From positions 2,418,001 to 2,482,000 of the forward strand of contig JARFIW010001088.1 in the NCBI GenBank assembly GCA_036346225.1: a stretch of DNA of 64,000 nucleotides, in the 5' to 3' direction. This document shows positions 1-12,447 of the stretch, piece by piece (within the stretch, counting starts at the first letter, position 1; every line of letters begins with the position of its first letter). Both the position numbers and the translations under genes were made by a program. The notes below the pieces were generated by a model that was not told the DNA's origin, ran no database searches, and was given only the letters and a program-made list of their open reading frames with translations. Source of the DNA: Platerodrilus igneus. Lineage: Eukaryota > Arthropoda > Insecta > Coleoptera > Lycidae.

Positions 1-77
1 GAGCATGAAAATAAACAAAAAAGAGTTAAAAAATGCGGTTACTGTATGAATAACGCGAATGAAAAGATTATTGAATG

Positions 78-262
78 CATCATCATCATTTTGTTTTTGA
101 CCTTACTTAAGGTCGGTTTGACGAAGCTCTAACTTCTTTTCTATTCTGTGCTAATCTAAAAAGCTCTACATACCCTTCACAAGCTAAATTTCTAATAATT
201 TGACTAATATAGTTTGGTCTAGGTCTTCCTATATCCTTCTATCTTTTTCCTATCCAGCTGGC
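78..262 (-). mobile_element. RTE LINE 3'-end fragment
   Basis: This is a short 3'-terminal piece of an RTE-type non-LTR retrotransposon on the minus strand. The stretch from about 95 to 250 repeats, with scattered differences, the sequence at 690-840 that encodes the C-terminal tail of the longer RTE copy next door. A short (CAT)n run at 78-88 corresponds to the (ATG)n end seen on other copies of this group in the window. It is 5'-truncated and non-functional. The orientation matches the neighbouring copy. Confidence 0.6.
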
Positions 263-377
263 TCTACATAGATATTAGCAACGTGATGGTTGTTAAAGAA
301 CTCTAACATGTTTACATGATTACCATTTATAAGGAAATGAAATATAACCTGGTTATCCGCTTCAAAAAGGAAAAGTG

Positions 378-655
378 TTAAATTATATGTTATGGTAAGG
401 CTTAAGCAACGAATCGCTGCCAACATGCCAGACCGCTACCTAATTGTGAGTTATGTCATGGTGACGTTTATTAAATTATATGTTATGGTAAGGCTTAAGC
501 AACGAACGCTACCAACATGCCAGACCGCTACCTAATTGTGAGTTATGTCATGGTGACGTTTATTAAATTACATGTTATGGTAAGGCTTAAGCAACGAAAC
601 ACTACCAACATGCCAGACCACTAACTAATTGTGAGTTATGTCCTGGTGACATTTA
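378..655. repeat. Three-copy tandem repeat, about 93-bp unit
   Basis: Three head-to-tail copies begin at about 378, 471 and 563, each starting TTAAATTA and containing GGTAAGGCTTAAGCAACGAA and TGCCAGACC. The unit is 92-93 bp and the copies differ at a few positions only. It lies between two RTE fragments. No open reading frame or tRNA-like box is apparent. Confidence 0.85.
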
Positions 656-683
656 GTTAACTGATTTTTTTTTTTTTGTTTTG

Positions 684-3600
684 TTTTCGAACTTACTTAA
701 AGTCGGTTTGACACAGCTCTAAATTCTTTTCTATTCTGAGCTAGTCTAAAAAGGTCTACATACCTTTCACAACCTAAATCTCTAATAATTTGACTAATAT
801 AGCTTTGTCTAGGCCTTCCTACTCTATTTTTATTTGGTAGTCTATAATCTAAGACTTTACTAAATAGTCCCTCATGTCTTAACTGGTGCCCTATCATTCT
901 ATCTCTCCTGACCTTCAATTGTTTCTACATACAGGGATCCTCACCTATCCTTCTATAAACTTCTTCGTTTGTTACTCTCTGTCCAACTAATCTTTAACAT
1001 TCTCCTATAACACCAAGTTTCAAAAGCTTCTATCTTTTTCTTATTTACTTCTTTAATTGTCCAAGTCTCACTACCGTATAGTAGAATGCTCCATACGTAC
1101 AACTTTAAGAAACTTTTTCTATTATCTAAACTAATACTATTAGCTATTAGTAAGTTTTTCTTTTTTAAAAACATTTTTCTAGCTTGAGCTATTCTAGCTA
1201 CTATATCCCTTCTGCTGCGTCCATTCTTTGTAATTATACTACCTAAATAGCAAAATTCATCTACCTCCTCTAACTCGGTATTACCTATTTTTAATTTTGG
1301 TTTAGAACTAGGCTGTAACTCACTTGTCATTATCTTTGTCTTTACTGAGTTAATTCTCATACTATAGTTACTCCATAGTATCTCATCTAAAATATTTAAA
1401 AACTCTCCTAACTCTTTTCTACACTCTGCTATAATGGCTATATCATCTGCAAAACGTGACATGTCTATTTTCTGTCCCTGTACACTAATACCTATCTCTT
1501 TTCTCTCTCTAGCTAAGTTTAAAGCTTCCTCAATATAAACATTAAAAATCAAGGGAGACAGTATACAACCCTGTCTAACACCATTTCTAATCTTAGCTTC
1601 CTTTTCTATTTCATCAAACCTAATTACTACGCTTTGGTTTTTATATAGACTGTAAATAATTTTTCTATCCCTATGAGAGATTCCTATTTTTTGCAAAACT
1701 CTGAACATAACAATCCAATTAACCCCATCAAATGCTTTTTCTAAATTTACAAACGCGAAATGAGTCTTTTTATTTTTTGTAACCTTTTTTCGATAATTAC
1801 CGTAATCATTAGTAAAGGTTCTCTAGTCCCTCTGTCTTTACGAAAACCATATTGGTCTTCGCCTAAATAATTCTCACTCAAAGCTTCTACTCTATTTTTA
1901 ATTATTATTGTTAGTATTTTGGAAGCATGAGAAGTTAAACTAACCGTTCTAAAATTCTCACACCTATCAGCTCCCGCCTTTTTTGGGATTGGGATAATAA
2001 TATTTTTTTCGAAATCTATTGGAATCTCACCTGTGTCATATATTACTTTTACTAGTTCATATAATCTGTCTAAAGTTTACAGACTTGCATATTTTATTAA
2101 TTCCGCGGGAATATCGTCTATCCCTGGCGCTTTATTTAGTTTAAGATTCCGAACAGCTCTATCAAATTCCTCTCTTAATATTGAGAACCCTATTTCTACA
2201 TCCTCTTCTTCGTCGTTCTCTAACTCATCCATATCGTCTCCCTTATATAAATCTTCTAAATATCTTTTCCATCTATCTGCTACCTCAACTTTATTTATTA
2301 GAAGCTCATTATTCTTGTCTCTAATACCATTATATTTTTTCCTATCTTCCCCAAAAAAACTTTTTAACTGCCCTGTAAGCCCTGTCTGTCTTACCTACTC
2401 TCAAATCATCTTGTATTCCCTTACAATTCTCCTCCATCCATTTATTTCTAGCTTTTCTACACTCATGTACTATCTTATTTCTAACTGTATTTTATTTTTG
2501 CTTACTTTCACTATCCACTTCTCTGAAAGGTTTAAGCTTTCTTCTATTCTCTATTAAATCTAATATCTCCTTTGTTACCTACGGTTTTCTCGCTTCTATT
2601 TTTTTTCTTACCTATACTCTGTGTTGCTGTATCATGTACAGTCAGTTTTATTTCTTTCCATCTATTTTCTACGTTCCCTCCTACAGCTATTTCTTTGCTC
2701 TTATTATCTAATACTTGTTTATATTCTTCTTTTACACTACTATCATTAAGCTTACCTAGATCCCATCCCTCTCTTTTAACCTTTCTCAATTTTTTGAATT
2801 TTAGTTTACACTTCATTTTAACTAAGTTATGATCGCTATCTATGTCAGCCCCTGGATAACTACGACAGTTTTTAACTTGGTTTCTAAATCTTTGTTTAAC
2901 TAAAATATAATCTATTTGGTATCTAGCCCTATCATCTGGCACTTTCCAGGTGTATCTTCTCCTAACATGTTGTTCGAATAGGGTGTTTACAGTTACTAAT
3001 CTATGTTCCTGGCAAAACTCAACTAATCTTTCTCCTCTATCATTTCGTCTGCCATACCCAAATTTTCCTACCATTTTTCCCTCACTACCTTCTCCCACTG
3101 ACGCATTAAAATCGCCCATAACTATTAAATTCTCATCTCCTTTTACTTTTCTCACTATATTATTTATATCCTAGTATACCTTTTCTACTTCCTTATCCTC
3201 GTACTGAGTTGTTGGCATGTAAACCTGTACTAAAACCGTGTCTGTGGGTTTTGTACTCAATCTAACCATAATTATTCTATCACTAAATTGTAAGTACTCT
3301 TTAACTTTATACCCTAATCTTTTACCTAACACTATTCCTACGCCTGCCTGTCCATTAGTTGAAGAAGTTGTAATTATTCTATAATTATCTTTCCAAAAGT
3401 CATTACTATCTGGCCATCTCACCTCACTAATAGCTAAAATGTCCAGCTTTTCCTTTCCCATTTCGACTAATAAATTCGTTAACTTATCTACTCTAAGTAA
3501 TGACCTTACATTCCAAGTCCCTATCACTAATTCGAACTGTTGTTTTATATTCTTACGATGACGAGCCCCAAGTACCCCTCCCGGAGATCCGAATGAGGGA

Positions 3601-3880
3601 GTATTTTACCTCCGGACAAGAATTTTACTTATGAGCTCTCCATCATATGTATTTCGTGTTTTAGGCCACACACATCTGGAAAATATTGTGGTAGGCTCCC
3701 ATATCTTTCCACAACACAGTTTTTAAAGATTTTAGCAAAAAGCCGTATCCGTCACGGCCAACCCCCAACAAGCTTGTAAATTATTGAGGATCGCCCGAGA
3801 CCAATCGACCCTCCAATATCTTTTAGCCAGCAAGACTGCTGCCCCTTGCTGTGCCTTTTAATCGCCTTTTACGATAAGCA
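684..3880 (-). mobile_element. RTE-type LINE, near full length but broken
   Basis: This is a minus-strand RTE-clade non-LTR retrotransposon. Reading from 3880 downward there is a 5' leader, an apurinic-like endonuclease, a reverse transcriptase and a C-terminal tail. The C-terminal part is duplicated at 78-262. The upper boundary is set where a LINE of a different clade and opposite orientation begins at about 3905. Several frame breaks make it a dead copy. It is the longest uninterrupted RTE copy here and a useful reference for the others at 28-36, 47-50 and 54.7 kb. Confidence 0.8.
697..3590 (-). pseudogene. RTE endonuclease-reverse transcriptase polyprotein (broken)
   Basis: The open frame enters at about 3590 and reaches the endonuclease start (IGTWNVRSL) at 3171-3527, with DILAISEVRW following. 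It continues after a frame break at 2544-3155 with GDFNASVG and the SDH motif. Reverse transcriptase motif A (LEKAFDGVNW) lies just above 1708. Motif B (GVRQGCILSPLIFN) and the FADD catalytic box lie in 953-1708. The RTE C-terminal signature (RMIGHQLRHEG, then GRPRQSY) is at 697-918. At least four frameshifts or stops separate these blocks. The family enzyme nicks target DNA and primes cDNA synthesis from its own RNA. The catalytic residues of both domains are still readable. Confidence 0.82.
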
Positions 3881-3917
3881 GGCTTACTATAGTAGTATTC
3901 TTTATCCCCTACTATAG

Positions 3918-4835
3918 GGATGCGTAAAGTGTGAAAGTGTTTATCACAAAGCCTGTGCGACTCGTGTAAAATCATTAATAAGCCTTAATCAAGGAGTGGG
4001 GTTATGTTGTTTACAATCTACTGATGAACAAGCAACTTTACTGTTTATTAGCTCAATAATGCATAATATACAACTAGCTAATACTGAAATCCACTTTCTA
4101 AAGAAACTAAATACAGAATTGGAAGAAAAAATTTCTATATTAAAAATGAGTGCTTCTAACCTTAAATCAAGCACGTATTTTAACAGTACATACGCAAATG
4201 CTACAAAGGGAAACTCTAATGGAAATATAAGCTTGATATTAAAAACAATAAACCATGAAAAAGTAATTAGGATAAAGCAACTATATGATCTAATTAATCC
4301 GACAGGAATTGGTGTGAGTATTGTAAGTGCTAAAGAGGCAAAGAATGGAACCATATTTATAAAATGTAAATCTAAGGAAGAAACCAATAAACTTAAGGAG
4401 GCTATTTCAACTAAATATAGTAGTAAGTACTCAACAGAACTAACCATATTAAAGAAGCCAAGATTAAAAATTATAGGAGTTGATCCCAACATGAAGAAAG
4501 AGGATATTGAATATGCACTATTTAATCAAAACAACATTAATGGTGAAATTGATAAATGTGAGGTTACCTTTATTCGACATACACATAATGGGAAAAATAC
4601 TATCTACTTACAATGCTCCTCCAATGCATTTCATAATCTGTTACAACAAAAAAAAGTATTTATAGGCTGGGAAAGATATCCTATATACGAAGACATACAT
4701 ATTACAAGATGTTTTAACTGCCAGGGTTTTTCTCATAAAAATGATTGTAAAAAGAAAAAAAATTCTGATTTATGTGCAGAAAATCATGATCGAAAAGAAT
4801 GTAAAAATCAATACAGAAGTGCTGTAACTATATAA
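3918..4835 (+). CDS. LINE ORF1 protein: PHD remnant, coiled coil, zinc knuckles
   Basis: This is ORF1 of the LINE. The frame is open from 3918, upstream of the first ATG, and begins inside a PHD-type finger (CVKCESVYHKAC), so the copy is truncated within that finger. A heptad-rich stretch follows (roughly NTEIHFLKKLNTELEEKI), then a basic middle region, then a CCHC-like knuckle (CFNCQGFSHKNDC) near the C-terminus and further Cys/His residues. ORF1 proteins of this kind coat LINE RNA and act as nucleic-acid chaperones; that role is from the family. About 305 codons are open, which is unusual for an element whose ORF2 is broken. It is probably not expressed, since the start is missing. Confidence 0.65.
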   Translation, partial: GCVKCESVYHKACATRVKSLISLNQGVGLCCLQSTDEQATLLFISSIMHNIQLANTEIHFLKKLNTELEEKISILKMSASNLKSSTYFNSTYANATKGNSNGNISLILKTINHEKVIRIKQLYDLINPTGIGVSIVSAKEAKNGTIFIKCKSKEETNKLKEAISTKYSSKYSTELTILKKPRLKIIGVDPNMKKEDIEYALFNQNNINGEIDKCEVTFIRHTHNGKNTIYLQCSSNAFHNLLQQKKVFIGWERYPIYEDIHITRCFNCQGFSHKNDCKKKKNSDLCAENHDRKECKNQYRSAVTI

Positions 4836-4943
4836 TGTCTAACAGTACTTATGGTACGAACTATGATATAAACCATGCGGCGAATAATCCTGATTGTTTT
4901 TGCTATAAGAAGTAGGTTCAGATTTATAAATCTAGCATAGATT

Positions 4944-7470
4944 ATGATTGATAATCTCATAAAACAAACTGTACTTGACAAAAAAAACATAAGCAATCAA
5001 TCTGATCAGGTAATACAGCCCAACGCTTTAAGTAAACTAAATATCATCAGTACAAGTTCGTTACATATGCTGCACTTTAATATTAGAAGTATAAGAAAAA
5101 ATTTTGATGAATTTCTCGTCTTCCTAGATTCATACATGCTAAACTATTGTGACCTAATTATTTTGAGTGAATGTTGGCAAATTGAAAGTGTGAATAACTT
5201 TAATATTAATAACCTTAAAGTCTACTATAATAATGGCTCATTTAATAAATGTGATGGAAAAGTTATCTATATAAAAGATATTTCTGCTGAAGTTAATAAC
5301 ATTAATTTAGTTGGGAGTGGAGCTACTTTAACTAGCATAGAATTCTGTTGTGAAAATATACAAATCACTGTGGCAACCACTTATCGTTCTCCCGCTATGA
5401 ATACTGCAAATTTCCTTAGTGACATAGATACATACATAGATACATAAGTACGTAAATATATTCATAGGAGACATTAATATATTAGATACAAACAGTATTA
5501 ATACTATCGAATATTAACTTCTTAATTCATGAGGTTTTCAATCCTTAATAAATGAACCAACTCGTACTACTTCATCTTCTTGTATTGACCACCTATTCGT
5601 AAAAGAAAAGAAATATAATTCTCTAATGAAATATCCGCAAACATAATAAACTTCTCCTACAGTATAAAAGCACCTACAAAAACATTTCAACCCATTCAAC
5701 ATATGACATGGAAAATAATTGATTATAAAAAACTTGATCAGTTAGTGGGCGAAGAGAAATGGAACAATGTTATGGAATCAGGTGATCCTGAGCATGCAAC
5801 TCAAGAATTCTTACTTACAAAAAATATAAAAAATTAAGCCCTGGATAACAGGTGGTTTAGTCAAATCGATAAAAGTAAGAAACAACATGCATCGATCTCA
5901 TAACTATACAATCGAAAAAGAAAACAAGCACAAACAGTATCGAAACTATTTAAAAACATTTTTACCTACTGTTAAAAACTCCTATTATGAAACAAAAATT
6001 AATGAAAACGCGAAGAACATCAGAAAGATTTATGAACTTATCTCAGAAATTGTTAATAAAAAAAAACTGTACGTGGCAAGACTACTTTAGAAATAATGAA
6101 TGATAAAAACGAAAAGTTTAAGTCTGATAAAGAATACGCTGACTATTGTAATGACTACTTCTCTCGAATAGGACAACAATTAATACAAAAGCTTCCTCAA
6201 AGAGAATGTAAAATAAAATCGACGGTTAAACGCTCTATGTTTTTATCTCATATTAGATCAAATAAGTTGATTAAACATATTAATTCTCTAAAAAACAGTT
6301 GTAGCTCTGGCAAGGATGGAATAAGTGTAAAAATAATAAAAGCTATACATGTGCATATAATTAAACCTCTATGCTACATCATTAACTTAATATCTGACAC
6401 AGGAACTGTTCCAAAATAATTTAAAACTTCAATAGTCACTCCTATTCATAAGTCGGGATGCATACATAACATCGCCAATTATCGCCCTATAAACATTAAG
6501 CGCAATTAATAATATTGCCAAACTTTTTGAAAAATGTATATGTGAAAGGCTGTCTTTTTAACACTAAATAACATTATTAGTCCTAACCAATTTGGGTTTA
6601 CAGCAGGCAAGTGCACAACGGATGCCATGATAGAACTCATGAATCAAGTTGCTGATGCTCTAGACAACGACAGGAAATGCATTGTTATGTTCCTGGACCT
6701 TGCAAAGGCCTTAGATACTGTATCTCATGACATCCTAGTAGACGGCCTATATGCAAATGGAGTGAGAGGTACAGTCTTGGAGATCCTCAAAAACTATGTA
6801 ACTGGGCGATCTCAATATGTTAGAATAAATCTAGAGTTTAGTAATCTAAATAACTTTGTAATCGGTGTTCCACAGGGATCGGTGCTTGGTCCAGTGTTAT
6901 TCAACATTTACATCAACTCGCTACTGAATCTTGAAATCGATGCACATAGTATTGCCTATGCAGACGATGCCGCGATAATATTTCAAGATAGCGACTGGTA
7001 CAAACTAAAAGAAAAAGTTGGCGTTGAAATGAAAAAATCTTGATTCTTTAAAATTGACGTTAAATGTAACAAAAATGAATTGCATAGCTTTTTCAATTAA
7101 TGCTTCTAGCAGACCAAACTTTAACTCAATACAAATTGAAGCTTTTGAAAATCCTATTACAGAAGTGTCGCATACTAAATATTTTGGAATTGTACTAGAT
7201 AAATTCTTGCGATGGAACAAGCATGTCTTAAATCTCACTAATAAAATAAGGGCTTCTATACATACCTTTTATTTACTTAAAAACATACTTCATGAAAAAC
7301 TACTCGTTATGGTTTACAAATCTCTTATTGAGTCCAAGATAACATATGGATTGTTGGTCTGGGGCTGTCTATACAAAAATAATTTACGAAAGCTTGATAT
7401 AGTACAAAAAACAATATTGAAAATAATACATAAAAGAACCAGACTATCCAACAACAATTATATAACGTAA
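4944..7470 (+). pseudogene. LINE ORF2 endonuclease-reverse transcriptase (broken)
   Basis: The endonuclease occupies 4944-5447 (HFNIRSI, then LIILSECW). The linker and thumb-side region at 5700-6419 are interrupted by stops. The reverse transcriptase core at 6627-7043 keeps motif A (FLDLAKALDTV), motif B (GVPQGSVLGPVLFNIYIN) and the catalytic YADD. The C-terminal part (7054-7470) is in another frame and contains KYFGIVLDKFLRWNKHV. Stops at about 5448, 6088, 6417 and 7041 and several frame changes inactivate it. In the family this protein carries out target-primed reverse transcription. Confidence 0.75.
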
Positions 7471-7770
7471 ACATTATAACATTCGCTCTCTCTATGCGTT
7501 AAATCTATGCATTTATACCAAGAAAAAGGAAAATCATTTCACAAGAACAAAAGCGAACAAACAATTAATAGTCCCATATTAGAGCAAAAATAAAACACAG
7601 CGTTGTCTGAGTGTCTTTGCTCCTAAACTTTATAATATTCTTCCCAACAACATCACCTCCATCAAGAACATAAAATATTTTGTCAAAATGGTAAAAAAAT
7701 TCTTTTTTGACAATAGCTGCATCCTAAAAAAATTTTTGATATAAAAATTTTTTTTGATAACACTTTAATT

Positions 7771-8560
7771 GATTAAAGAATCTAAGGGTCAACTAATTAT
7801 CTCTATTACATTTTTATCAAATATAAGAACAGTCTCGCAGATGTCACAAGTATTAGCCTTAATTTTAAAGCACTAATGGATCTACCTTGTGCTTTCTATA
7901 ATCAGTTGCCGACACTCGCTCGAAAAATGCAAGCAGCTTCTAAACAGTAGGCACAAATTAACTTTAGTAAATTTACTATTATTAGTTGCATTACATGTTC
8001 TTATATTAGAAATGTTAGTTACTGTATGTGAAATGCTTGTATGACCAAAAATGTAACAAAAAAGTAACACATAATTGTTTTAAAATATAAACTTAAACCT
8101 AAATGTCTGGATGTTACTGTATAACTTTGATCTTTTTATCATACGTTTTAATTTATTGGAAAGAAAATAATTGTATCACTTTTTAGTTATGATTAAATGC
8201 CATAATTTGAACTATATTTCTAAAAATAAAAGAATTGAAAAATCACATTTAATTAATGTTAAATATTCGTATCTAAAGTAACGTGAGCGCATTATATTTT
8301 GTAACAAAACAGAATTAAGTACATATTGAATTTGTTATAATGGGATTGTGCAAAAAGCATAGTTGAAGGATTTAAAATTGCATTTTTGATCTTCCAGGTT
8401 AAAATTGTGTTATATCGTTTTGGAATGATTTTAACAAATGATAACTATTTATAGTTGACTAGTTTATTCGCATTTTTAATTGATAATAATTACAGTTTTT
8501 GAAAAGCACTTTTATATTGTGTTGTTATAAATTAATGATCATTAACATACGTATTTTTAG
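7771..8560. other. Non-coding AT-rich stretch before first placed SMYD4 exon
   Basis: No coding similarity or repeat unit is recognisable. It is presumably the 3' part of an intron of the SMYD4-like gene, ending in the acceptor ACGTATTTTTAG at 8549-8560. Confidence 0.5.
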
Positions 8561-8744
8561 AATTGTATCTATGATGTTGATTTGTGTTTAAAAGCCAAGT
8601 ATCCAGATCTTGTAAAACCAACTCTTTGGATTCGTAAAGCTGAGTGTTTTCGAAGATTAAATAGATGTTCTGAAATGAAAACAACTTTATTGAATGTATT
8701 AACATTAATAGACAATATGAAAAATTTGCCACATGAAATTGCAG
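8561..8744 (+). CDS. Smyd4: SMYD4-like exon a (TPR region)
   Basis: The exon opens after the acceptor TTTTTAG in phase 0 and reads NCIYDVDLCLKAKYPD, then LWIRKAECFRRLNRCSE, then NLPHEIA. Patterns such as the AL-x-x-x-YP start and the RKAECF helix are typical of the TPR segment before the SET domain in SMYD4. It ends at GCAG/GTAAGA and leaves one base of a split codon. It is the first exon that could be placed; earlier exons were not found in 1-8560, which is mostly retrotransposon. Confidence 0.75.
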
Positions 8745-8817
8745 GTAAGAATAGCAGTGAAAGCGTTAATTGTTGTATTTCAATATTTTATAAACTAAGA
8801 CGATTTTTTATTTGTAG

Positions 8818-8968
8818 AAAAATACAAGAAAAATATAACGAATATGTTGAAAGGCATCTCAGTTGGAAACATCGAGCGTAACAAAGTTGATATTCCTAAT
8901 TTTAATAAACTTCCAGAAATGACACAAAGTTCATCATTTCTAAGTGCCTCTTCTAAAGTTGAGCTACG
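8818..8968 (+). CDS. Smyd4: SMYD4-like exon b (linker to SET domain)
   Basis: A 73-nt intron separates it from exon a. The acceptor is TTTGTAG and the split codon rejoins as GAA. It encodes a basic, helical KYKKNITNMLKGI segment and then a Ser-rich linker (TQSSSFLSASSKVELR) leading into the SET domain. The donor is CG/GTAAGT, leaving two bases. The next exon with a matching phase and homologous continuation is 37 kb away. Confidence 0.72.
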
Positions 8969-11900
8969 GTAAGTAAGTTTTTAAAAAAATTTTGTATTTT
9001 ATATTGAGCGGCCTTATCAGGCCGACAATTAGCTATGATTTTTTGGAGGTGTACTGATAGATTACTAAGGTTGATAGAGTATTACTCGAAGGACAATTTT
9101 TTCAATTACAATAATGTGCCTATTGTCAGAATGACCGGCATCCACACATTCGGTTATTTAATCAGGTCATGTTCTCCTTGGTGCTTTTTGTTCAATAGTT
9201 GGATGAAGTATTTTATTCGCAATTAAAATGCTTAAACATAAACGTTCTATGATGAAGATGTACGATTAAGTTATCTAATGTGTATGATGTAGATAAGTTG
9301 ACCAACCGGCGGCAAAAAGACAAATTTTATATTCTGTTTAGATTCTACTGATGGATTAGAAGATCTAAACCAATGAAGTTTGTTGCAAATACTGATCTAG
9401 GTGACGTTCTTAAATGCTTGCACAAAAATGATCACGATGTAAACCTGTTTATGATTAAATCCTATGTGAAAAGATAATACAATTTTATGAAAAAAAATTT
9501 GTTGCCTATCTCATTTTCAAGCTAGAATGGGTTGGTCAAAACATTTTAATCAAGGCATTTGTTAGTTTATTGGGGGAAGAACTTTCTACAGAGCAACTGA
9601 TTCTTTCAAATTCAACTTTAAAAAATTTTTGAAGTAAGAAAATTACCCCTTCAAATATTATAATGCCGATGAATTGATTGTAATTTGTTATATACACGCT
9701 AATTACGGTGTAAGTTCAACTTTCTTGTGTCGATTATCATGCATAACCTTGGACGTAAAGTATTATGCCTACAAATTCGGCTGCATAAATGACCGTCACG
9801 ATTGAAGCCTACAAGATAACAAAATGTCGGAAGCTTACTTGGTTTTTACTAAAGCCAAGGTGGTCTCCTGTTTCTCAGGTCTGGGTCTTGGCTGGTGTTT
9901 TTTTTGTTGTTTTCCAAAATATTATTGGCAAAACACAGAGATAGTTTTTTAGGTAGACGAAGAAGGTACAGATATAGGAAAGGAACCACTTCGTCAAACT
10001 TAACCCCACATATGTCCGATATTGTGGAACACCGATAGTAGACTCCTCTCCTTTTAGGCGACTTTGTTTTCACCAACTATAGTAATCCTACGCCACATTC
10101 TTTTACCTTGGGAGTACAAACGTATGGATTTGCATATCATAAACTATGGGTTAATATCTTGAAATTCATGAGAAACTATAATCGTGAAAGTTACATGTAA
10201 AACTTAAGTTAGGGATGCGAAAGGAAAACTTATCCATGCTGGCTTTAAAAATTGTCTAAAATTAAATATTAAAATAAAATATAAAGCCAAAAAGTGCAAC
10301 AATCGTCTTAAAGCTTCAACAACAAAAAGTCTAATTGTACGAGAGCTCATATGCACGGAAAACTTAAATAGTGTCTATAGGCGCCACCTGGTTTTTGAAC
10401 CGTAGCAGTACCTGCGATACCAGGAAATGGAAATGAGTAGTCGGTCGATACCTCATCTTAGTACACAAAGGTCTTATTTACCGTTGCAGCAACCGTACAA
10501 ATTTAGTTCGAGAATATGAGACAAACACTTAAAGCTAACACTTAAATTCACTACAGAACTAAATACAAAGTTCATTTTCATATTTCATATGTATACATAC
10601 AAATTTTCATTAATATCTTTTAAGATATTCTCTTAAGCTAAACAAATTTCTTGGCTTTTAACAGGATAAAACAAAATATGATGCAGCAGCAAAACCTTAA
10701 GTTAACAAATTGGCCAGTGCTACTGCAATAACGATACATAATTCTCTTAATCCTATCCTATCAAATATAATATTCATAAATAAGTTAGCTTTTTCATTTT
10801 TCAATAATAAATCCTATCTTTGGTCATAAATACCAAAGTTTCGGAATTGCAAATAGATTAGATAATTTCGTAAAGGCGTTTTACAAAGAGAAACTCTAAA
10901 TAATTTATTTACTTTAAGGTAAAGGTAAGACAGTATATCTCAGAGATAATTACAGAGAGAAAAATAAATACCTAACCATTCATGAATTAGAGTATTGTTT
11001 AGGTATGATAAAATCTCGAAGACAGTTTCAACGAAAAAGATAGGTAACAAATCATTTGTGGGTCGAAACGTTAATTGAGATAAAATGTTCAGGATATTTT
11101 CAAAGAGAAATTTAAACACTAAATATTAATTGTTTAACCTAATTATTAAGATAAGCGAGTGTCATAAGAAAAATGTAAGAAAAAATAACGTAAAATTAAT
11201 TTTTGATTCCTAGGCCCTACACTTGTCAAGGCACACAATGCCCCTCTTACAAATATAATAACAGAGAAGGGACTCGCGAGGGAGTAGAGTGATCCTAGGA
11301 GCCTAAAAAGGAGTTACTACTTATGACTTCCAAAAGCAGAAGTTCTATGAAACGGTACTGATTTATAATAATAGCACGAGTGACTGGATGAAAAGGGAAT
11401 GCAGTCTCTACACCCCGACATGGATTAAAAGAGGATTGGCACACAGGTTCCCATGCCTAAGACCCAATATCGTGAGGCAACAATGCTCTAACTGTGCAGC
11501 AACTTAGAAAATAAAAAAAGAAGATAGAGAAAAGATAAAAGAGGGATTGGGATGTTTGAAGCTTTATAGTAACCAGGTAGAAGAGATAAGAGGAAAGGGC
11601 TCGCCTTGAGCAATAATGGTAGAAAAAACGGTGGATGACTAGGCACTATCATATAGCCAAAGCTTATATAATGGCCAGGTATCTCGGGACTAAGACCGAT
11701 TTTTATTGTTTTAAAATTTATGTAGTGTATGGCAAAAACCTTTGACTGTATGTACATAAACAGTGCAACAATCATTAAAAATTTACATAACAATTTAATA
11801 TGTGTAGACATTATATAGTTTATAGAGATATAATTTTAGTTCATTGTAAAGGTGTAATTGATTTTTGAAGCTATTCAGAGAAATAGTAGAGAAGTCCAAT

Positions 11901-12079
11901 TCTGGATATATGTTGACTGTCCTTAGAAATCTTGATATGGAAGTATTGAAACCATGGTTGGTGGTATGAAATGGTATGAATAAAAGGATTTATTTTGAAT
12001 AGTTGTTTTTATTAGCATATTTGCTGACACAAAAGGCTTTAAATAATTTCTGATGCGAGAATATTATTGAATATCATGA
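8969..12079. other. Start of the 37-kb intron; nothing recognised
   Basis: AT-rich non-coding DNA. The short open frames (for example 9035-9226, 9849-10076 on minus, and 11488-11811 on minus) show no domain I recognise and no splice context. No repeat structure is obvious by eye. Confidence 0.45.
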
Positions 12080-12447
12080 ATTTTAGGTAGGTCACTTTTG
12101 TTGTCAGTTTCGTGTACATTATAAAGCATAATGTTTGATTCCTGTTTTATCCGTTCATCGTACTCTGAATGACTTCTTCTATATTAATGTTGTCATCAGA
12201 ATTTTGATGGAATTGATTAAAGCCTCGATGAATTTTTGTAACTCAGCTATCTGGACTTGCAGAGTTAGGGATTGCTTTGAGAGCATTTGAAGCAAAAGAA
12301 TTTCGTTGTTCGTTTAGTATTCAGTTGTAAGACTTTAATTTCAGATCCAGTGAGGTCAGTGCATTTGAAATGGAAAACAGCAGAGCAATTCTTACAAGTA
12401 CAGTGATCATCATCTCCAATTGATCTTTTACAGTCGGTGCATTCCAT
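12080..12447 (-). pseudogene. LINE ORF1 relic with PHD-type finger
   Basis: A minus-strand open frame at 12265-12447 starts MECTDCKRSIGDDD and carries a Cys4-His-Cys3-like finger (CTDC, CTCKNC, H-FKC, CFKC), complete at its N-terminus with a plausible ATG. In another frame downstream (12080-12130) a motif of the ESNIMLYNVHETDN kind appears, which follows such fingers in ORF1 proteins of CR1/Jockey LINEs. It matches the truncated finger opening the ORF1 at 3918. No ORF2 follows, so it is a fragment. A host PHD protein exon is the alternative, but no splice sites support that. Confidence 0.55.

Larger units (their letters stand above)
3905..7770 (+). mobile_element. CR1/Jockey-group LINE, 5'-truncated and decayed
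   Basis: This plus-strand non-LTR element has two open reading frames in the usual order: an RNA-binding ORF1 (3918-4835) and an endonuclease/reverse transcriptase ORF2 (4944-7470). It abuts the 5' end of the minus-strand RTE copy, so the two are head to head. The 3' end is not sharp: an A/T-rich stretch with runs of A and T at 7685-7765 is the likeliest tail. Clade assignment rests on the endonuclease opening (LHFNIRSIRKN), the reverse transcriptase style (GVPQGSVLGPVLFN, YADD) and a PHD finger in ORF1, and is only to the CR1/Jockey group. Confidence 0.7.

Noticed and set aside
2033..3174. Plus-strand Ser/Phe/Leu-rich frames
   Set aside because: Shadows of the minus-strand RTE coding sequence.
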